Shown one piece after another: positions 33,711 to 46,564 of a stretch of 64,000 nucleotides of DNA. Numbering within the stretch: the first letter of the stretch is position 1; the number at the start of each line of letters is the position of its first letter. Under the pieces are notes generated by a model. That model had not been told where the DNA came from, ran no database searches, and saw nothing but the letters and a program-made list of their open reading frames with translations. The DNA is from Gelatoporia subvermispora B (lineage: Eukaryota; Basidiomycota; Agaricomycetes; Polyporales; Gelatoporiaceae). Both the position numbers and the translations under genes were made by a program. The stretch covers positions 3,150,576 to 3,214,575 of the forward strand of contig KB445791.1 of assembly GCA_000320605.2 (NCBI GenBank). The letters are read 5' to 3'.

Positions 33711-34993
33711 TCTGCATAGTCTATTGCTGTGATTGAAAATATATCATGCACTGAAACAGAAAGTCCGACTTACATCAGATACCAGGCCGCGTACAACGCG
33801 GTAGCCTCGTGTTTAGGCAGCGTGCCTCCGGCGGAACCTCCGTAACCGGGGCGCGGCTCCCTTTGACAGGTCTCGGTGCCTACGGCTCGTGTCATCCTCA
33901 AGGCGAAGATGCACCCGTTGCCGTGCCTTTTTACTGCCGGAGATACTCTATGAGGGGCTGGTCATATGTTCTGGAAGGTCGCACGGACGAATGGCTGCCA
34001 CGGTTGACGCCTAGGCATGAGAACAGGCCCCACTGCGCGAATCTTGTAGGTCCAAGAGGTCACTGACAATGACGAGGAGGCGATCGGAAGCGACGCTACA
34101 ACCGAAATGAATGGCTTCGTCAAGTCAAAGAGATCAGTACGTCACACAGAAAAGTGGGACTCATTTCTTGCACGCGCCTTGGAGGGGGCGTCAATGTCGT
34201 ATCGATCAACAGAAGCATGCCGTACGGGGGAACTGGTCGAGAGATGGACGGTGTGCATTTCCCACTGTTAACTTCTTCGCAACCTGGCCAAGGTCGCGTC
34301 ATCGGGGGTGTGCCACGGGTATTCCGCGTTGTCCGATGACACACCAGCGGTCCAGCTAGACCATGGGCTATGTCTCTCAGAATTTGACCATACTCACGAG
34401 CAAACATTTCAGGAAGGACCATGTATTACCGGAACGATATATGCAACGCAGGGACGCCTATTGAGTATTGACAGCCAAGTCAAACCACGTCGCCCAATGG
34501 TGGTAACGGCGACAAAGAGCGTCTTGGCAATCAGCTGCTATCTGTGCAGTCGAGATGGGGAATGAAAGAGGTTGTATTCACGTGCATCCAACAGGCTCTC
34601 GCAAGCCCGACGGTATGCCGAGCATGTGCATGAGTTGTGAAGATCATGTGACCGTGTCTAGGACGCGTCGTCCGGATTCGGCACTGGAGGCATCGCGTGA
34701 CATCATCGCATGGATCCACCGCTAGGGATAGCTCGCGGCGCAAACTCCTAGCCACTCCTGCGAACGTCATATGTCCTCTCATGATGTCGTCGGTCAACCA
34801 CCGAAGGGGTATATATATACTGGAGGCCCGAATCTCCGTTGACCAACCCTGTACTCATCCACCCCCTTGAACAACTCCAGCGACAATCATGCAGACCGCA
34901 TTTACAACAGCAGCCAACACATTGCAACAGGCAGGTCATGGTTACGGATCGGGTCTTGAGTCGCATACTTAGGGTGGCTCCTATTAACAGAAA
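33711..34993. other. intergenic region with dehydrogenase promoter
   Basis: About 1.3 kb with no supported gene. The right end carries a strong TATA element for the alcohol dehydrogenase. Confidence 0.4.
34810..34818 (+). promoter_or_regulatory. TATA box upstream of the alcohol dehydrogenase
   Basis: An alternating TATATATA run lies about 176 bp before the start codon at 34994. Such elements are common in strongly or inducibly expressed fungal genes. That this gene is inducible is inference. Confidence 0.5.
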
Positions 34994-36489
34994 ATGGGCG
35001 AGGTGCCCACTGTTGTGCACCCAGAATACAAGACGCGCCCGGACGGCAGCACGATGAAAGCCCTGGCATGGTTCGGTGCAAGAGACGTCCGTATGATTGA
35101 TGCACCGATCCCAGATATCACCGAGCCAGACGACGTCATCCTTAAAGTTACTGGGACGACGATCTGCGGCTCAGACCTCCACCTCTACCATGGCGAGATC
35201 GTTGCTCTGCAGAAGGGCGATATTCTCGGTCACGAAGTGCGTGTCTTATTCAGTAGATCACGGCGGAGGCCTGATATATATCCCTTCAGTTCATGGGTGT
35301 TGTCGACAAAGTCGGGCCAAACGTGAACAACCTGCAAGTCGGACAGCGTGTTGTCGCTTCTTTCCAAATTGCGTGCGGCGAGTGCTCGTATTGCAAGCAG
35401 AAGCTCTCTTCTTTCTGTGACAGGACGAACCCTTCTAGGTAAGACTGCGAAGAGAGTGTCCTAGACGTCGAGTACTGATATTTCCGAAGCCTGATGAACT
35501 CGATGTATGGACATCGTGATGCAGGATTCTTCGGTTATTCCCACTTCACCGGAGGCTTCGCGGGCGGGCAAGCCGAATATGTACGGGTGCCGAAGGGCAA
35601 TGTTAACCTCCTCCCGATCCCTGATGACATTCCCGACGAGAAAGCACTCTATCTCTCGGACGTTCTGCCGACCAGCTATCACTGTGTTGTGGACACAGGT
35701 GTCAAAGAAGGTGATGTTGTCGGAGTTTGGGTAAGCTTCTTCCACACTGTTCCCTGCGTCGATGAATTGACCATAATTGGTAGGGCCTGGGTCCAATCGG
35801 TCAATGTGCTGCCAGATGGGCGAAGCTGAAGGGAGCTTCGCGCGTCATTGGAATCGACAGGATCCCAGAACGTCTGGCCTTTGCCCGCGATGCGGGCATC
35901 GAGACCATCGACTTCTCCCAGCACACCGACGTTGTGAAGCGCATTCAAGAGATCTGCCCCGGTGGTCTGGATGTTGCTCTTGATTGCGGGACCTTCCACC
36001 AGCCGAAGACGATGCTCCACAAGGTTGAGAAAGCCCTCATGCTCGAGACAGATGTGTCCGAGATCGCCAATGAGATGATTACGTCCGTGAAGAAGATGGG
36101 CAGGTGCGGTGTCATTGCCGCCTATGCAGGATACACCAATCACTTCAACATTGGCGCGCTGATGGAGAAGGGCATCCGCTTCATCGGAAATGGCCAAGCA
36201 CCTGTCCATATGTACTGGAAGGAGATCCTCAATGACTACATCATTCCTGGAAAATTCGATCCCACCTTGTACGTTGATCGTACCTTTTCCCTCCGATCAT
36301 GCAGTCGTCTGACGGTCCTTGTTTACCAGTATGATCACCCACCGTGTTCCAATTGACGACTTCCCGAAGCTTTACCAGGCCTTTGATAAGCGCGTCGCCG
36401 GCGTCGAGAAAGTTTTTGTGGAGACGCAATTCTCCAAAGCCGCGGCGCCTGGTTGCCCGCTGACCAGCAGGGTCGACGACTGGGTCTGA
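34994..36489 (+). CDS. zinc-dependent alcohol dehydrogenase (long, formaldehyde-dehydrogenase-like type)
   Basis: Five exons (34994-35236, 35290-35438, 35490-35730, 35784-36268, 36330-36489) encode 425 aa. The GroES-like fold carries the catalytic zinc ligands in TTICGSDLHLYHGE and GDILGHE, and the structural zinc cluster CGECSYCKQKLSSFC (C-x2-C-x2-C-x7-C). The Rossmann fold has GLGPIGQ with an acidic residue after the second strand (VIGID), which favours NAD(H). The length and the LETDVSEIANEMITSVKKMG insert are typical of the formaldehyde-dehydrogenase-like branch of medium-chain dehydrogenases. Substrate is not determinable from sequence. A start at a second ATG (MKALAWFGARD) would remove 20 residues and still leave a complete domain. 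Confidence 0.92.
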
Positions 36490-37885
36490 TCGCTGACTCG
36501 AGAGGGACGCCTAAAGATACGACCGCGAAGCACTGTAATGGACTGTGTATTCTAGCAAGGTGTGAATATGTATTTGTATTTGGCTCGCGTCTTCGCGCCC
36601 AGAGTCATCCAGGCGGCCTCACACGATGCGCATTGGGATTGCCGCCACAGAACAAGACACACCATAAGTGTGCCGTGAGGATGCGCCAACGGCCGTGGCA
36701 TGTCGTATCGGCATGTCGAAGATGGGCATAAGTGTTCTAGTGCATGGCAACTAGGGACGATGAATCGACAAAGTAGGCCGTCAATGTCAACGTGCAACAC
36801 GTCGAAACCCAAAAAGTGTTGTCAGGAGATATATAGCGATTGATTGCAGGGAAGCAGGAACCGCGGGTTCAGAGAGGTCGGACCGTTTGCGGTTCGAGAA
36901 GCAGTGGTTTATGAAGTTCACAAGAGCGTCCATTCCATGGCGAACGTGAGGTATGAGAGTGCTCGCTCATTGTGCGGTGAGAAGGAGCATGGAAGGCGAG
37001 GAAAGCGCCATTGAGAGATATGTGCGGCCCACAGAGCGACCGCAGGGCGCGAGACATGATCAAAAAAGCGAGACTATTATATCCGATCACGTGATCGTCA
37101 CCGGGAGGGGAGATGGGAGGTCGAATGCACTGAACAGTGTAAAGGCACAGTTGGAGCATCTTTCTCAGCTGCCGGCAAGTTTAGTGAGCCTTGCATGAAT
37201 GTCGCCACTTGTGCGCTCGGTGGCGGGATCAATAGCGAGATTCAAGAGAAATGACAGCGGTTGCCGCACGATATGCATCCCTACCAATACGGTCGCAAGT
37301 GTGGAAACGTCAAACCCAGTCTCATCAAGAGAGCCCGGAGACATGCTCATCATGCCACACTGCAGTTACAGGATATCCTGGACAAGAACAGACAGGTGGT
37401 GCATATCAACCAGGCATGAGTGGTGCACGAGATCGAATAGATATTGCCAGTAGTAAGGAAATAGGCTTGCAGGGGACAGTCAATGGAAGATGGTGGAGCT
37501 TATCATAGGCCGGGGCTTGACTCCAATAAAGCGGTGCTCTGAGACGTCGAAATATCTTTCGTATCCGACAGCAGCAGACTGGGTCAGTCCGACTCCCGAG
37601 CCTCGGACTTTCACGGTCTTGGAGCGAGTTTCGTGTCCCTGACGCAGATGGTGACCGTTGTCGCGCACATCGTAAGAAAACACAGTAAGTATCCAAAAAT
37701 CACACCGGAGCTGAGGAATCTCGGGATGCCCACATGGGCGACTTGAGACCGCTTTAGCAGGATTGGAAGCTGGCAAGACGAACGCGAGACTGGAGGGTAA
37801 GCACGTGACGTCATCGCGCAAGCGTGTGTCATCGTTGGAAGGAGAGACGCAGCTGACAAGGAGCAGCTCAGCGGGGCATCTTTCC
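36490..37885. other. intergenic region
   Basis: About 1.4 kb with short open frames on both strands that I do not recognise. It includes the promoter of the glutaredoxin gene. Confidence 0.4.
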
Positions 37886-38023
37886 ATGAGTGTGCTATTT
37901 AATCTCTTCCGCTCTTTCACCTCTTCCCCACCCAGCCCAGTAAGCATCCTCCGCCACTCTTTCTCGTCCTCAATAACGGCCGCCGCTTCCTCCTCTCGCC
38001 CTTCTCTCTACCAGCAACGCATC

Positions 38024-38500
38024 ATGGCCGCCAAGGATCTCGTTGACGTGCGTGCCTCGACGCGTCTTCATGACTGAAAACCTGCGTGACTGATAGCCGT
38101 GTGCTGCTCCAGTCTGCTGTTTCGCAGAACAAGATCGTCGTCTTCTCCAAGAGCTACTGTCCGTACTGCAAGCGCGCTAAGGCTCTGCTTAGCTCCAAGT
38201 TCCCCAGTGTCCCTACCGCGGTCTACGAGTAAGTTTCCCTGAATTTTTGTGCACGCAGCGGTCTTCATCTATGTACCTCCAGGCTGGACGAAAGGGAGGA
38301 TGGCAGTGACATCCAGAGCTACCTTCTCGAGAAGACCGGTCAGCGTACTGTTCCTAACATCTTCATTAGTGAGTAACCTCATCAAATATATGCGCATTTA
38401 TCTCATTTATTTTCTTGCAGGTCAGCAGCACGTTGGTGGTTCTGATGCCCTCGCTGCACTCGACTCTGAGGGCAAACTCGCAGACCTTGTCGGTGCCTGA
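38024..38500 (+). CDS. dithiol glutaredoxin
   Basis: Four exons (38024-38047, 38113-38228, 38283-38368, 38421-38500) give 101 aa. The classical active site CPYC is at Cys24-Cys27 ([11 protein letters not shown]), with the cis-Pro loop QRTVPNIFI and the glutathione-binding QHVGGSDAL. It reduces protein and glutathione mixed disulphides. The reading frame is open upstream to an ATG at 37886, which would add 46 residues rich in Ser and Arg, like a mitochondrial presequence. A TATTTAAT element lies at 37896, just after that ATG, which argues for the shorter form. Yeast Grx2 makes both forms from two starts, so dual targeting remains possible. Confidence 0.93.
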
Positions 38501-38965
38501 GCCATCCATAGATCTTAAATTTGCGTCCGTCCCAGAATGTGACCCATTGTCAGCGTGGAATTGCCGTTAAACATGTATATTACTGTCCCCTGAATCAACT
38601 GAATGGCGTGTTTGACTTCTGGCGTGTCTCGACCTTCTGCAATGCCTCAGTCCGATGAGATTACAGTGAGGTGCAGATCTTCGTTGCTCACTACGTGAGA
38701 TTAGCGCTAGAAGATAGATTAGATTACGGCTAGATGGCGGAACAGTAGGCGCCAAAACGCGAGTTGAGCGTCCGACTTCAGTCTGCTCACTGCTCAGGTT
38801 CTCAGACAGTTCTCAGATTTGCGACTCAGTCCACGGTTGTACTTTCGTTTCACGGGTGCTTACTGGCTTCGCTACTGGCTCAAATTGTCTTTTTATAACG
38901 GTGAAGAAGGAGTCACGCATAGCCTCAAGAGCAGAACCGCCTAGCTCACCGGGAGTACCAACCAA
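38501..38965. other. intergenic region
   Basis: About 465 bp between the glutaredoxin and the CstF-64-like gene. No gene was recognised, and no RNA-recognition-motif exon precedes 38966. Confidence 0.45.
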
Positions 38966-39804
38966 ATGTCTGCACAAGCCATGCAAGAGGACCAGCTGCT
39001 CGATCTGCTACTGCAGCTCAAGGTAACGTTCTGGTCACAATAGGTTCGATAAATACGTTTAATCTGAGCTATACAGAAAACTACTCCTGATCAAGCAAGA
39101 ATGATCCTCAATGCCCAACCCCAGATTGCTTATGCGCTAATGGCTGTGATGGTCAACGTCAATGTGGTGAACATGGATGTTGTCCAGGTTCGTTCCGCGC
39201 ACATCGTCGCAAACCGCCCCTTTGAGCTCTCCACAGAAAATTTTGGCATCTTATAGTACCGTACCAAGCTCTTCCACACAACCGCCACCAGCATCCATAT
39301 CTGCACCTGCGCCTGCGGTGGCACCAGCCCCGGCAATACCACCTCACCTTTCACACCAACCACCGCACAGGAGTGTAACACCGACGTATCCTTCTCAGCC
39401 TCAACATACCGGGTATCCTGGCCCAGCGTACGCTCAGCATCAACCTGGACCACAGAATCCGTACGGTGCCCCTCCGCCGCCCAATGCTCCTGGACCAAGC
39501 TACGGGATGCAAGCACCTCCACCTGCTGCATTACCAGCGAGCTTGCCTCCTGCTTTAGTGAATATACCCGATGATCAGAAGGTTCGTAGAGTCTGTGACT
39601 GACATGTCTCACTGTATGCTCATAATACGCGTTGCCCAGGCTCTGATCATGCGCGTCATCTCTATGACACGGGAAGAAATATACCAATTGCCATACAATG
39701 AACGCGACAACATCATCAAGCTGGTAAGTCTTCCGTACCGCGTCGTATTTGAGCTATAGAGCTAAGCAGCATCACAGAGAGCAACCCTTGGTCTTCCGAC
39801 CTAA
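38966..39804 (+). CDS. RRM-less CstF-64 (Rna15)-like hinge protein
   Basis: Five exons (38966-39022, 39077-39187, 39237-39581, 39640-39723, 39778-39804) encode 207 aa. Residues 1-60 (AMQEDQLLDLLLQLK, MILNAQPQIAYALMAVMV) match the CstF-64 hinge, which binds CstF-77 or symplekin. A Pro-rich linker of about 110 residues follows. Residues of about 172-207 (ALIMRVISMTREEIYQLP, ERDNIIKLRATLG) match the CstF-64 C-terminal three-helix domain, which contacts Pcf11. The usual N-terminal RNA-recognition motif is absent. The initiator ATG opens straight onto the hinge. Likely nuclear, in the mRNA 3'-end processing machinery, possibly as a non-RNA-binding partner or competitor (inference). Confidence 0.85.
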
Positions 39805-40076
39805 GCGTCCTTGTGCCATACTGACTCGTAGAGTACCATACTTCATGTGTAATGTAGTCTGTGTATCCCTAGCTGCTACAAGCAACCTTCATCCTATACT
39901 CGTCGGAGGCAGTTTGGTCGTAAAGCTGGACCAATAATCTCAGCAAGTCAGCGCCGTGAAGGCGCTGGTGGAAGTATGTGCAAGGTACTGACACGTGCAG
40001 CTTCCATAGATAGCAACTCTCATCTCCATTCCACTACTACAGCCAGAGCACCGTACACGACTACAACACGGTGACC

Positions 40077-43000
40077 ATGGCCTCCGCCGACGCCCCATGC
40101 CACACCATTGTCTACGAGGATAGCTCTGAGTCGCCGTCCACGTCCGACCTGCGCACGGCGCTGCAGAAGGGCTCAGACGAAGTCAAGATTGACACGTTGC
40201 GCAAGATCATAGTCTCAACGATTAATGGGAACCCTCAGGTGGGTCTCCCGTTGACGTGCGGACTAAATAGAGTGCTCAGGTACAACATGTAGCCACAACT
40301 CCTGATGCCCATCATTCAATATGTAATGCCCTCGCGGAACAAGCAATTGAAGAAGCTGCTGCACTTCTACTGGGAGGTATGCCCGAAGTATGACGACAAC
40401 GGGAAGCTGAAGCAAGAGATGATTCTTGTCGTGTGCGTATGCAGGTCCTAACGTATGCATGCATTTTTACTAACAACCGCGCAGCAACGCGATTCGGAAC
40501 GACCTTGTGAGTGCTCCCGTTCCGCGACGTGTACAGTGTTGTACTGACTTCCGCACTAGCAACACCCCAACGAGTACATCCGTGGCGCGACGCTCCGCTT
40601 CTTGCAGAAGATCTCCAAGGACGCCGAGCTGCTTGAGCCACTCATCCCGACATGTCGCGCGTGCCTCGAGCACCGGCACTCATACGTGCGCAAGAACGCT
40701 GTCTTCGCAGTATACACGATCTACCGCGAGTTCGAGCACTTGATCCCGGACGCGCCGGAGCTCATTCAAACGTTCCTCGCTGCGGAGTCCGACGCTACAT
40801 GCAAGCGCAACGCGTTCGTCTTCCTCGCGAACTGCGCGATGCCCAAGGCTGTCGAGTACATCCTCCAGGTGTTCGAACAGATCCCAACGATGGATGAGCT
40901 GCTTCAGATGGCGATTATTGAGGTCATCAGGTCGGATTGCAAGCGGGACACAGCGCATCGGGTGAGTATGGTTGTTACTAGTCCTGAAGCCGTTGATTCT
41001 GACAATAAACAGGCGCGGTACATTCACCTCATCTCCGAGCTTCTCAATGCGTCTTCACACGCCGTCAAGTACGAGGCGGCGACCACTCTCACCTCTCTCA
41101 CGCAGAACCCGGCTGCTGTCAAGGGTATGGCCTTCGCACAACGTGTCTGTGATCACGCTCATATGTATTGCAGCCGCTGCGTCATGCTACATTAACTTGG
41201 TGCTAAAGGAGTCTGACAACAACGTCAAATTGATCGTCCTGGACCGCATTGATACGCTGCGCTCGAAACATGGGCATATTATGGATCCCCTCATTATGGA
41301 TATCCTACAGGTGCTATCGAGGTACGTCCTATCCACGTGAGAGTGCAGCTGTGGTCTTGATAGGATCATAGTGCCGACTTGGAGGTCCGACGAAAGGCGA
41401 TCGGCATCGTTCTCAGTCTTACTACAAGCCGGAACGTCGAGGAGGTGGTGCTGTTCCTCAAGAAACAACTCCAGAAGACGCAAGACCAGGAGTTTGAGAA
41501 GGTTTGTGACTCGTCTTATGCCCGAACTCCGGGTAGGTACTCATGCAACGATGACAGGCGCCCGAGTACAGGCAACTTCTCATCCAATCCATCCATGTCT
41601 GCGCCGTCAAGTTCTCAGAAGTGGCTGGAAGTGTTGTGCACGCGCTTATGGACTTCCTCGGTGACTCGAACAACCCATCGGCACTTGATGTTGTTGCATT
41701 CGTACGGTGGGTACCACAACCGTAAAGTTGCTGATTGCCCCTTTCTCATCTACGCATGCAGGGAGGTCGTCGAGAAGTTCCCGCCATTGCGCCGTACAAT
41801 TTGCGAAAAGCTCATTCAGACGCTGAGGGAGATCAAGTCGGGCAAGGTCTACCGAGGTATTCTCTGGATTTTGGGAGAATACGCAGAAGACATCCCAGAG
41901 ATCCAGGATACCTTCCGTGAGTTGCGCAAGGTGCTCGGAGAGATCCCGATTCTGGCATCAGAGCAGCGGTTACTGGAGGAGACTAATGCTGAAGACGAGG
42001 CGAACGATGGTCAGCCGAAGACTGAGTCATCCAAGCCTCGAGTGCTCGCCGACGGAACCTATGCCACCGAGACGGCGTTCACGAGCATGTCGAATGCACG
42101 TCTGGAAGCGGTCAAGGCCGCCGCGAAACCGCCGCTACGAAGTATGTGTTGCGTCTTTCATTGATTTCTGGACTGAGGGACTCATACTGGAACGTGATCT
42201 AGCTCTCATCCTTGGCGGCGACTTCTTCACCGGTTCCGTCCTTGCTTCAGCATTGACGAAGCTAGTTCTCCGTTTCTCCGAGCTCTCTAGTGACGCAAAG
42301 AGAGCGAATGGTCTCCGGGCAGAGGTATGGCTTTGCGAACATTTCGGGCACCGTACCAATATTTACCTTCGTGAAATACAGGCGATGTTAATCATGGCCT
42401 CAATCATCCGTGTCGGCCAATCGAGCTTCGTCACTGTTCCTATTGACGAGGACTCGAATGAGCGAATCATGAACTGCATTGAAACGTTGAGCGAGCTGCA
42501 GACCAAACCTGTTGTGCATGATATCTTCCTCAAGGATACCAAGGCCGCGTATTCGAAAATGGTCACTGCTCAGGAGGTAGGCCTTTGTCAGCCACACTCA
42601 TATTCGAGCCCTGACCGAGGTTTGACTCAGAAAAAGGCCGCGGAGAAGAAGGAGCTAGAGAAGGCGGAGACCAAGATTGTCCAGGTTGATGATCTGTTGA
42701 CATTCCGCCAATTCTCTAAGAAATCTGCAGACAATGTGCTAGATGTGAGTGAAAGTATTGTGGACCAGATCTGTCTGAGTCTCACGTGGTCTATACAGGA
42801 TGCCGAGGATGTCGGTCGGGCCACCGGTTCTGGCGAAGTCCATGAAGACTTCCTTTCCAACCTCAGCCGCATTTCGCAGCTTACTGGTATGATCATTCGT
42901 TGCAGCATGACACTTGTACTGACAACGTCTCGGCAAGGCTTCTCGGACCCTATCTACGCGGAGGCATACGTCAAAGTACACGGCTTCGACATCATGCTGG

Positions 43001-43895
43001 GTAAGTATTCACATGTTTTGCTATTCGAAGCGTGTCTGATAAAACACTTGGCAGACGTTCTACTGGTCAACCAGACAGCGGACACTCTTCAGAACTTGTG
43101 CTTGGATTTCGCAACATTGGGTGACCTCAAGCTTGTCGAGAGACCTTCAGTGTATACCATTGCGCCGCACAGCTTCCAGAGCATTAAGGCTACTATCAAG
43201 GTCTCCTCTACGGAAACCGGCGTCATCTTTGGCAGTATCCTGTGGGAGGGTCCCGGAATGGCTGAGCAATGCGTGATTCTCAGCGATATCCACATCGATA
43301 TCATGGACTATATCAAACCGGCCTACTGCACAGAGGCTCAGGTACATGATCTATCTATTGGCTGGGCTATTTTGTTGACTAGTTCTTTGCAGTTCCGTAG
43401 CATGTGGACCGAATTTGAGTGGGAGAACAGAGTCAATGTGACCACCACCATCTCGTGAGCATAATTGGCCCTATAACATTGGGCGGAGAACTAACATGCA
43501 TCGCACACAGGGATCCTCGAGAATATTTGCAGCATGTCATGAGCGCGACAAACATGTCGTGTCTGACGCCGGAGGGGGCTGTGTCTGGCGACTGCGACTT
43601 CCTGTCAGCGAATATGTACGCGCGAAGTCTGTTCGGTAAGTGCCTAGCTATTCGTGGGTGATACGACTCTTGACAGCGTCACCATGTGCAGGTGAGGACG
43701 CTCTAGCGAATCTCAGCGTGGAGCGGACGGAGGAGGGTAATATCACCGGTCATGTCCGGATACGCAGCAAAACGCAGGGCATCGCCCTCTCGTTGGGTGA
43801 TCGTATCACGATGGGTGAGTGCGCCGTGCTCTCCGTGTACAAATCTTGCTCATGACTCTTTTGCAGCGCAAAAGGATAGCAAACCTCCAGCATAG
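40077..43895 (+). CDS. SEC26: coatomer (COPI) beta subunit
   Basis: A many-exon gene encoding roughly 950 aa, from the ATG at 40077 to a last small exon at 43867-43895 (after a split ATGG/CG codon pair). Recognised blocks are [55 protein letters not shown] and [16 protein letters not shown] in the HEAT-like N-terminal half, [19 protein letters not shown] in the middle, and [13 protein letters not shown] in the C-terminal appendage. COPI coats retrograde Golgi-to-ER vesicles; beta-COP forms the adaptor-like core with delta, gamma and zeta. I did not verify every splice site individually. The first exon is 40077-40238. Confidence 0.95.
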
Positions 43896-44226
43896 TCGTT
43901 CTTCGTCGCTTTCTACTCTACTGTTTTTCTGTATCGTTGGACTTCGGAACTGTGAGATAAGATCATTCCAAATGTCGAGGGCGGTCCGATAAGGTGGCAG
44001 TTTCACGTGGGCGGGTACGTTATCGCGCCAGGGTTTGACAGGAATTGCCATATATGGGACGGCCCCGTCTGGATTTGGTGCCTGATTGGAAATTGGGGCG
44101 AAAACACGAGTTCCATCCGTGTGCCAAATTTGTTCCGTGAAAGCCACTCGCCCCGCGATCATTTATACGAGACACCACTCACGGGCGACGACAACCTCGG
44201 GAGCTGGAGACCTCTCCATTCTAACC
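43896..44226. other. intergenic region
   Basis: About 330 bp between beta-COP and the permease gene on the same strand. Nothing recognised. Confidence 0.45.
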
Positions 44227-46283
44227 ATGTCGACCACATCTTCAACAGATGAGGAGAGGAAGATTGCTCCTCCAGAGAAGCATGTTGCGCACGTGGGCGA
44301 GGAGCCGGTCGAGGAAAGCGCACCGGAGGTCGCGCTCGTCACTCGGTATGATCGCTTTGGTCTGGGAAACATCATGGCGAAGCTGTTCGCCAGTGGTGTG
44401 GAGGCCAGAGGTGTAGAGAGGGTGCCGGAAGATCAGCGAGACGGGGAATTCGCATGGAACAAGTGAGTAGCGTTGCCGCAGCATGCACGATTCGGTTTGC
44501 TGATTATTTCTTCGGTGGTGTGCAGCCTGCTGATGTGGTGGTGAGTACTCCGAGCAGCAATTTATCGAATGACAAAGTCAGAAACTTTGCATTCTAGGTC
44601 CGTGAACACGGTTTTGACCACGATACCCATTGGTGTTCTCGCACAAGAATTCTATACTTTGACATTACCGTGCGCACCCACTGTTCCGACGCAATCGACA
44701 ATTTCTGACGTCGAACAGACATGCTATTGCTACAATATTATGCTTTGGTGCGCTCGGCGCAATAGCGACGGCCTTCATCAGCAGTCTCGGGCCAAAGACC
44801 GGTCTGCGCACCATGATAATAACGCGTTTCAGTTCTGGCTATATTGGTGGTATCCTATACTCTGTACTTAATATTTTGACGCAGTCAGTCTGCTCACTCC
44901 TTGATGAAGGTCAATTACTGACGTTTATGCAGACTTGGGTTCTCTGTTACCGCGGTCATCCTCGGCGGTCAGACACTTGCATCCATCAATCCGGGAACAC
45001 TCCCGCTAGTCGTCGGCATTATCATTATCGGTGTTCTCAGTCTTATCCCTTGTTTCATCGGCTACAATATGGTCCATTATTACGAACGTTACGCATGGAT
45101 CGTTACCTTTATCGTTATGCTGTTCCTCTGGGGTCTCGGCGGACGTGCCGGCTTTGACATCAATGCACAAAAACCTCTAGAAGATACCGGTAGAAACCTA
45201 TCAGCGGACGTCCTTAGCTTTGGTGGTATTGTTTTTGGATCGTTTACTGGGGTACGGTCCTTGTTTCTCGAGCTATCTACTATATGCTCAAGCCTCTCAT
45301 TATAGTGGGCCCCCGTAGCTGCGGATTACAACTGCAGGCTACCAGCTGATACGCCGGCAATGAAGGTCTTCCTACTCACATTCTTCGGCCTTTTCATCCC
45401 TATTTGCTTCGTCGAGATTCTCGGCGCTGCATTAATGACCATTACCAACCCCGATTACGTTGCTGCATTTGGTGATGGTAACACCGGAAGCCTCCTCGCT
45501 AAGGTGCTATCGCCATGGAAGGGTGGAGGCAAATTTGTTCTTGTGCTCCTCGCACTCTCCGTCGTGTACGTGGTGTTTGTTGCTCAGTGGAGTGTGCAGC
45601 TAACGGCTTCTACACAGTGCTAACAACATTCCCAACACATATTCTGCGGGGTTGTCCATTCAAGCCCTTGGACGCCCATTCGCTATGGTCCCACGATTCT
45701 TCTGGACTCTGCTCTGCTTCGTTGTTTACACCGTCGCTGGTGTCGCTGGACGCGAGCATTTCTCCACGATCCTGTCTAACTTCCTCAGTATCTTGAGTTA
45801 CTGGACTGCCTTCTTCATTGTCATTGTTGCCGAGGAGCACTTTATCTTCCGGCGCAAGAATGGACCTTTGGGAGGTTACAACTTCGATGACTGGGATTCC
45901 CCCAAGAAGTCTGTGGATTTTTCTGCATTTGTTATGACAATCACTGACATCGTGCCAGGCTTCCCCTTGGCTTTGCTGGAGTCATTGCTGGCTGCTGCGG
46001 CGTTGCAGGTGCTGTTGTTGGCATGTCTGAGGTGTGTCGCAGGACTCCTGAGGTTCGGTCCCAGTTTCTGATATTTGCCCTTGTAGGTTTGGTACACAGG
46101 CCCCCTTGGCAAGGATGCTGGAGCTGAGTTCGGCGCTGACTTGGGCTTCGAGGTTCGTTTCTAATTATTTGTCGATTGACTAGATATCTGATCGACGCGG
46201 CCCGCACTCAGCTTGCGGCTGGATTTGCTGCTGTCACGTACCCACCTCTCAGGTGGTTAGAGATTCGATTAACGGGTAGATAA
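44227..46283 (+). CDS. NCS1-family purine/cytosine permease
   Basis: A many-exon gene of roughly 510 aa. Exon 1 is 44227-44462 and exon 2 only 15 nt (44526-44540). It encodes 12 hydrophobic helices after an acidic N-terminal tail. Family blocks are LLMWWSVNTVLTTIPIGVL, GLRTMIITRFSSGYIGG, SLIPCFIGYNMVHYYERY, FGSFTGWAPVAADYN, FFGLFIPICFVEILGAALM and IFRRKNGPLGGYNFDDWD. NCS1 carriers of this type (yeast Fcy2 relatives) import cytosine, adenine, guanine or hypoxanthine with protons across the plasma membrane. The specific substrate cannot be read from the sequence. The last exon (from about 46212) ends with PPLRWLEIRLTGR. Not every internal splice was checked. Confidence 0.9.
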
Positions 46284-46564
46284 CGTCGCTGTGAACGAAG
46301 AATTGTAATTTACTATGATATCGATGCTCTCCAACACTACTTTTAGTATAATACGTGCAATGCAGGCATCCGATGTAACCTAGTGTGAGCGACAACACGC
46401 CGGATAAGACAATGGGCCGGACGGCGGGAAGCATTTCCAGATAATTGCAGGGCAGACCAGCTTGCACTTGGCTGATTGTGACTGCGAGGGTACTCAATCG
46501 CACGCTGTATATACGACGAGATGTCAAATTTGCCTGGTTCCACGTTGGCCGACCAATCTCTCCC

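Noticed and set aside
33780..33900. GC-rich palindromic stretch considered as a tRNA or ncRNA
   Set aside because: No cloverleaf with a T-loop GTTCRA-type motif could be built; only short stem fragments.
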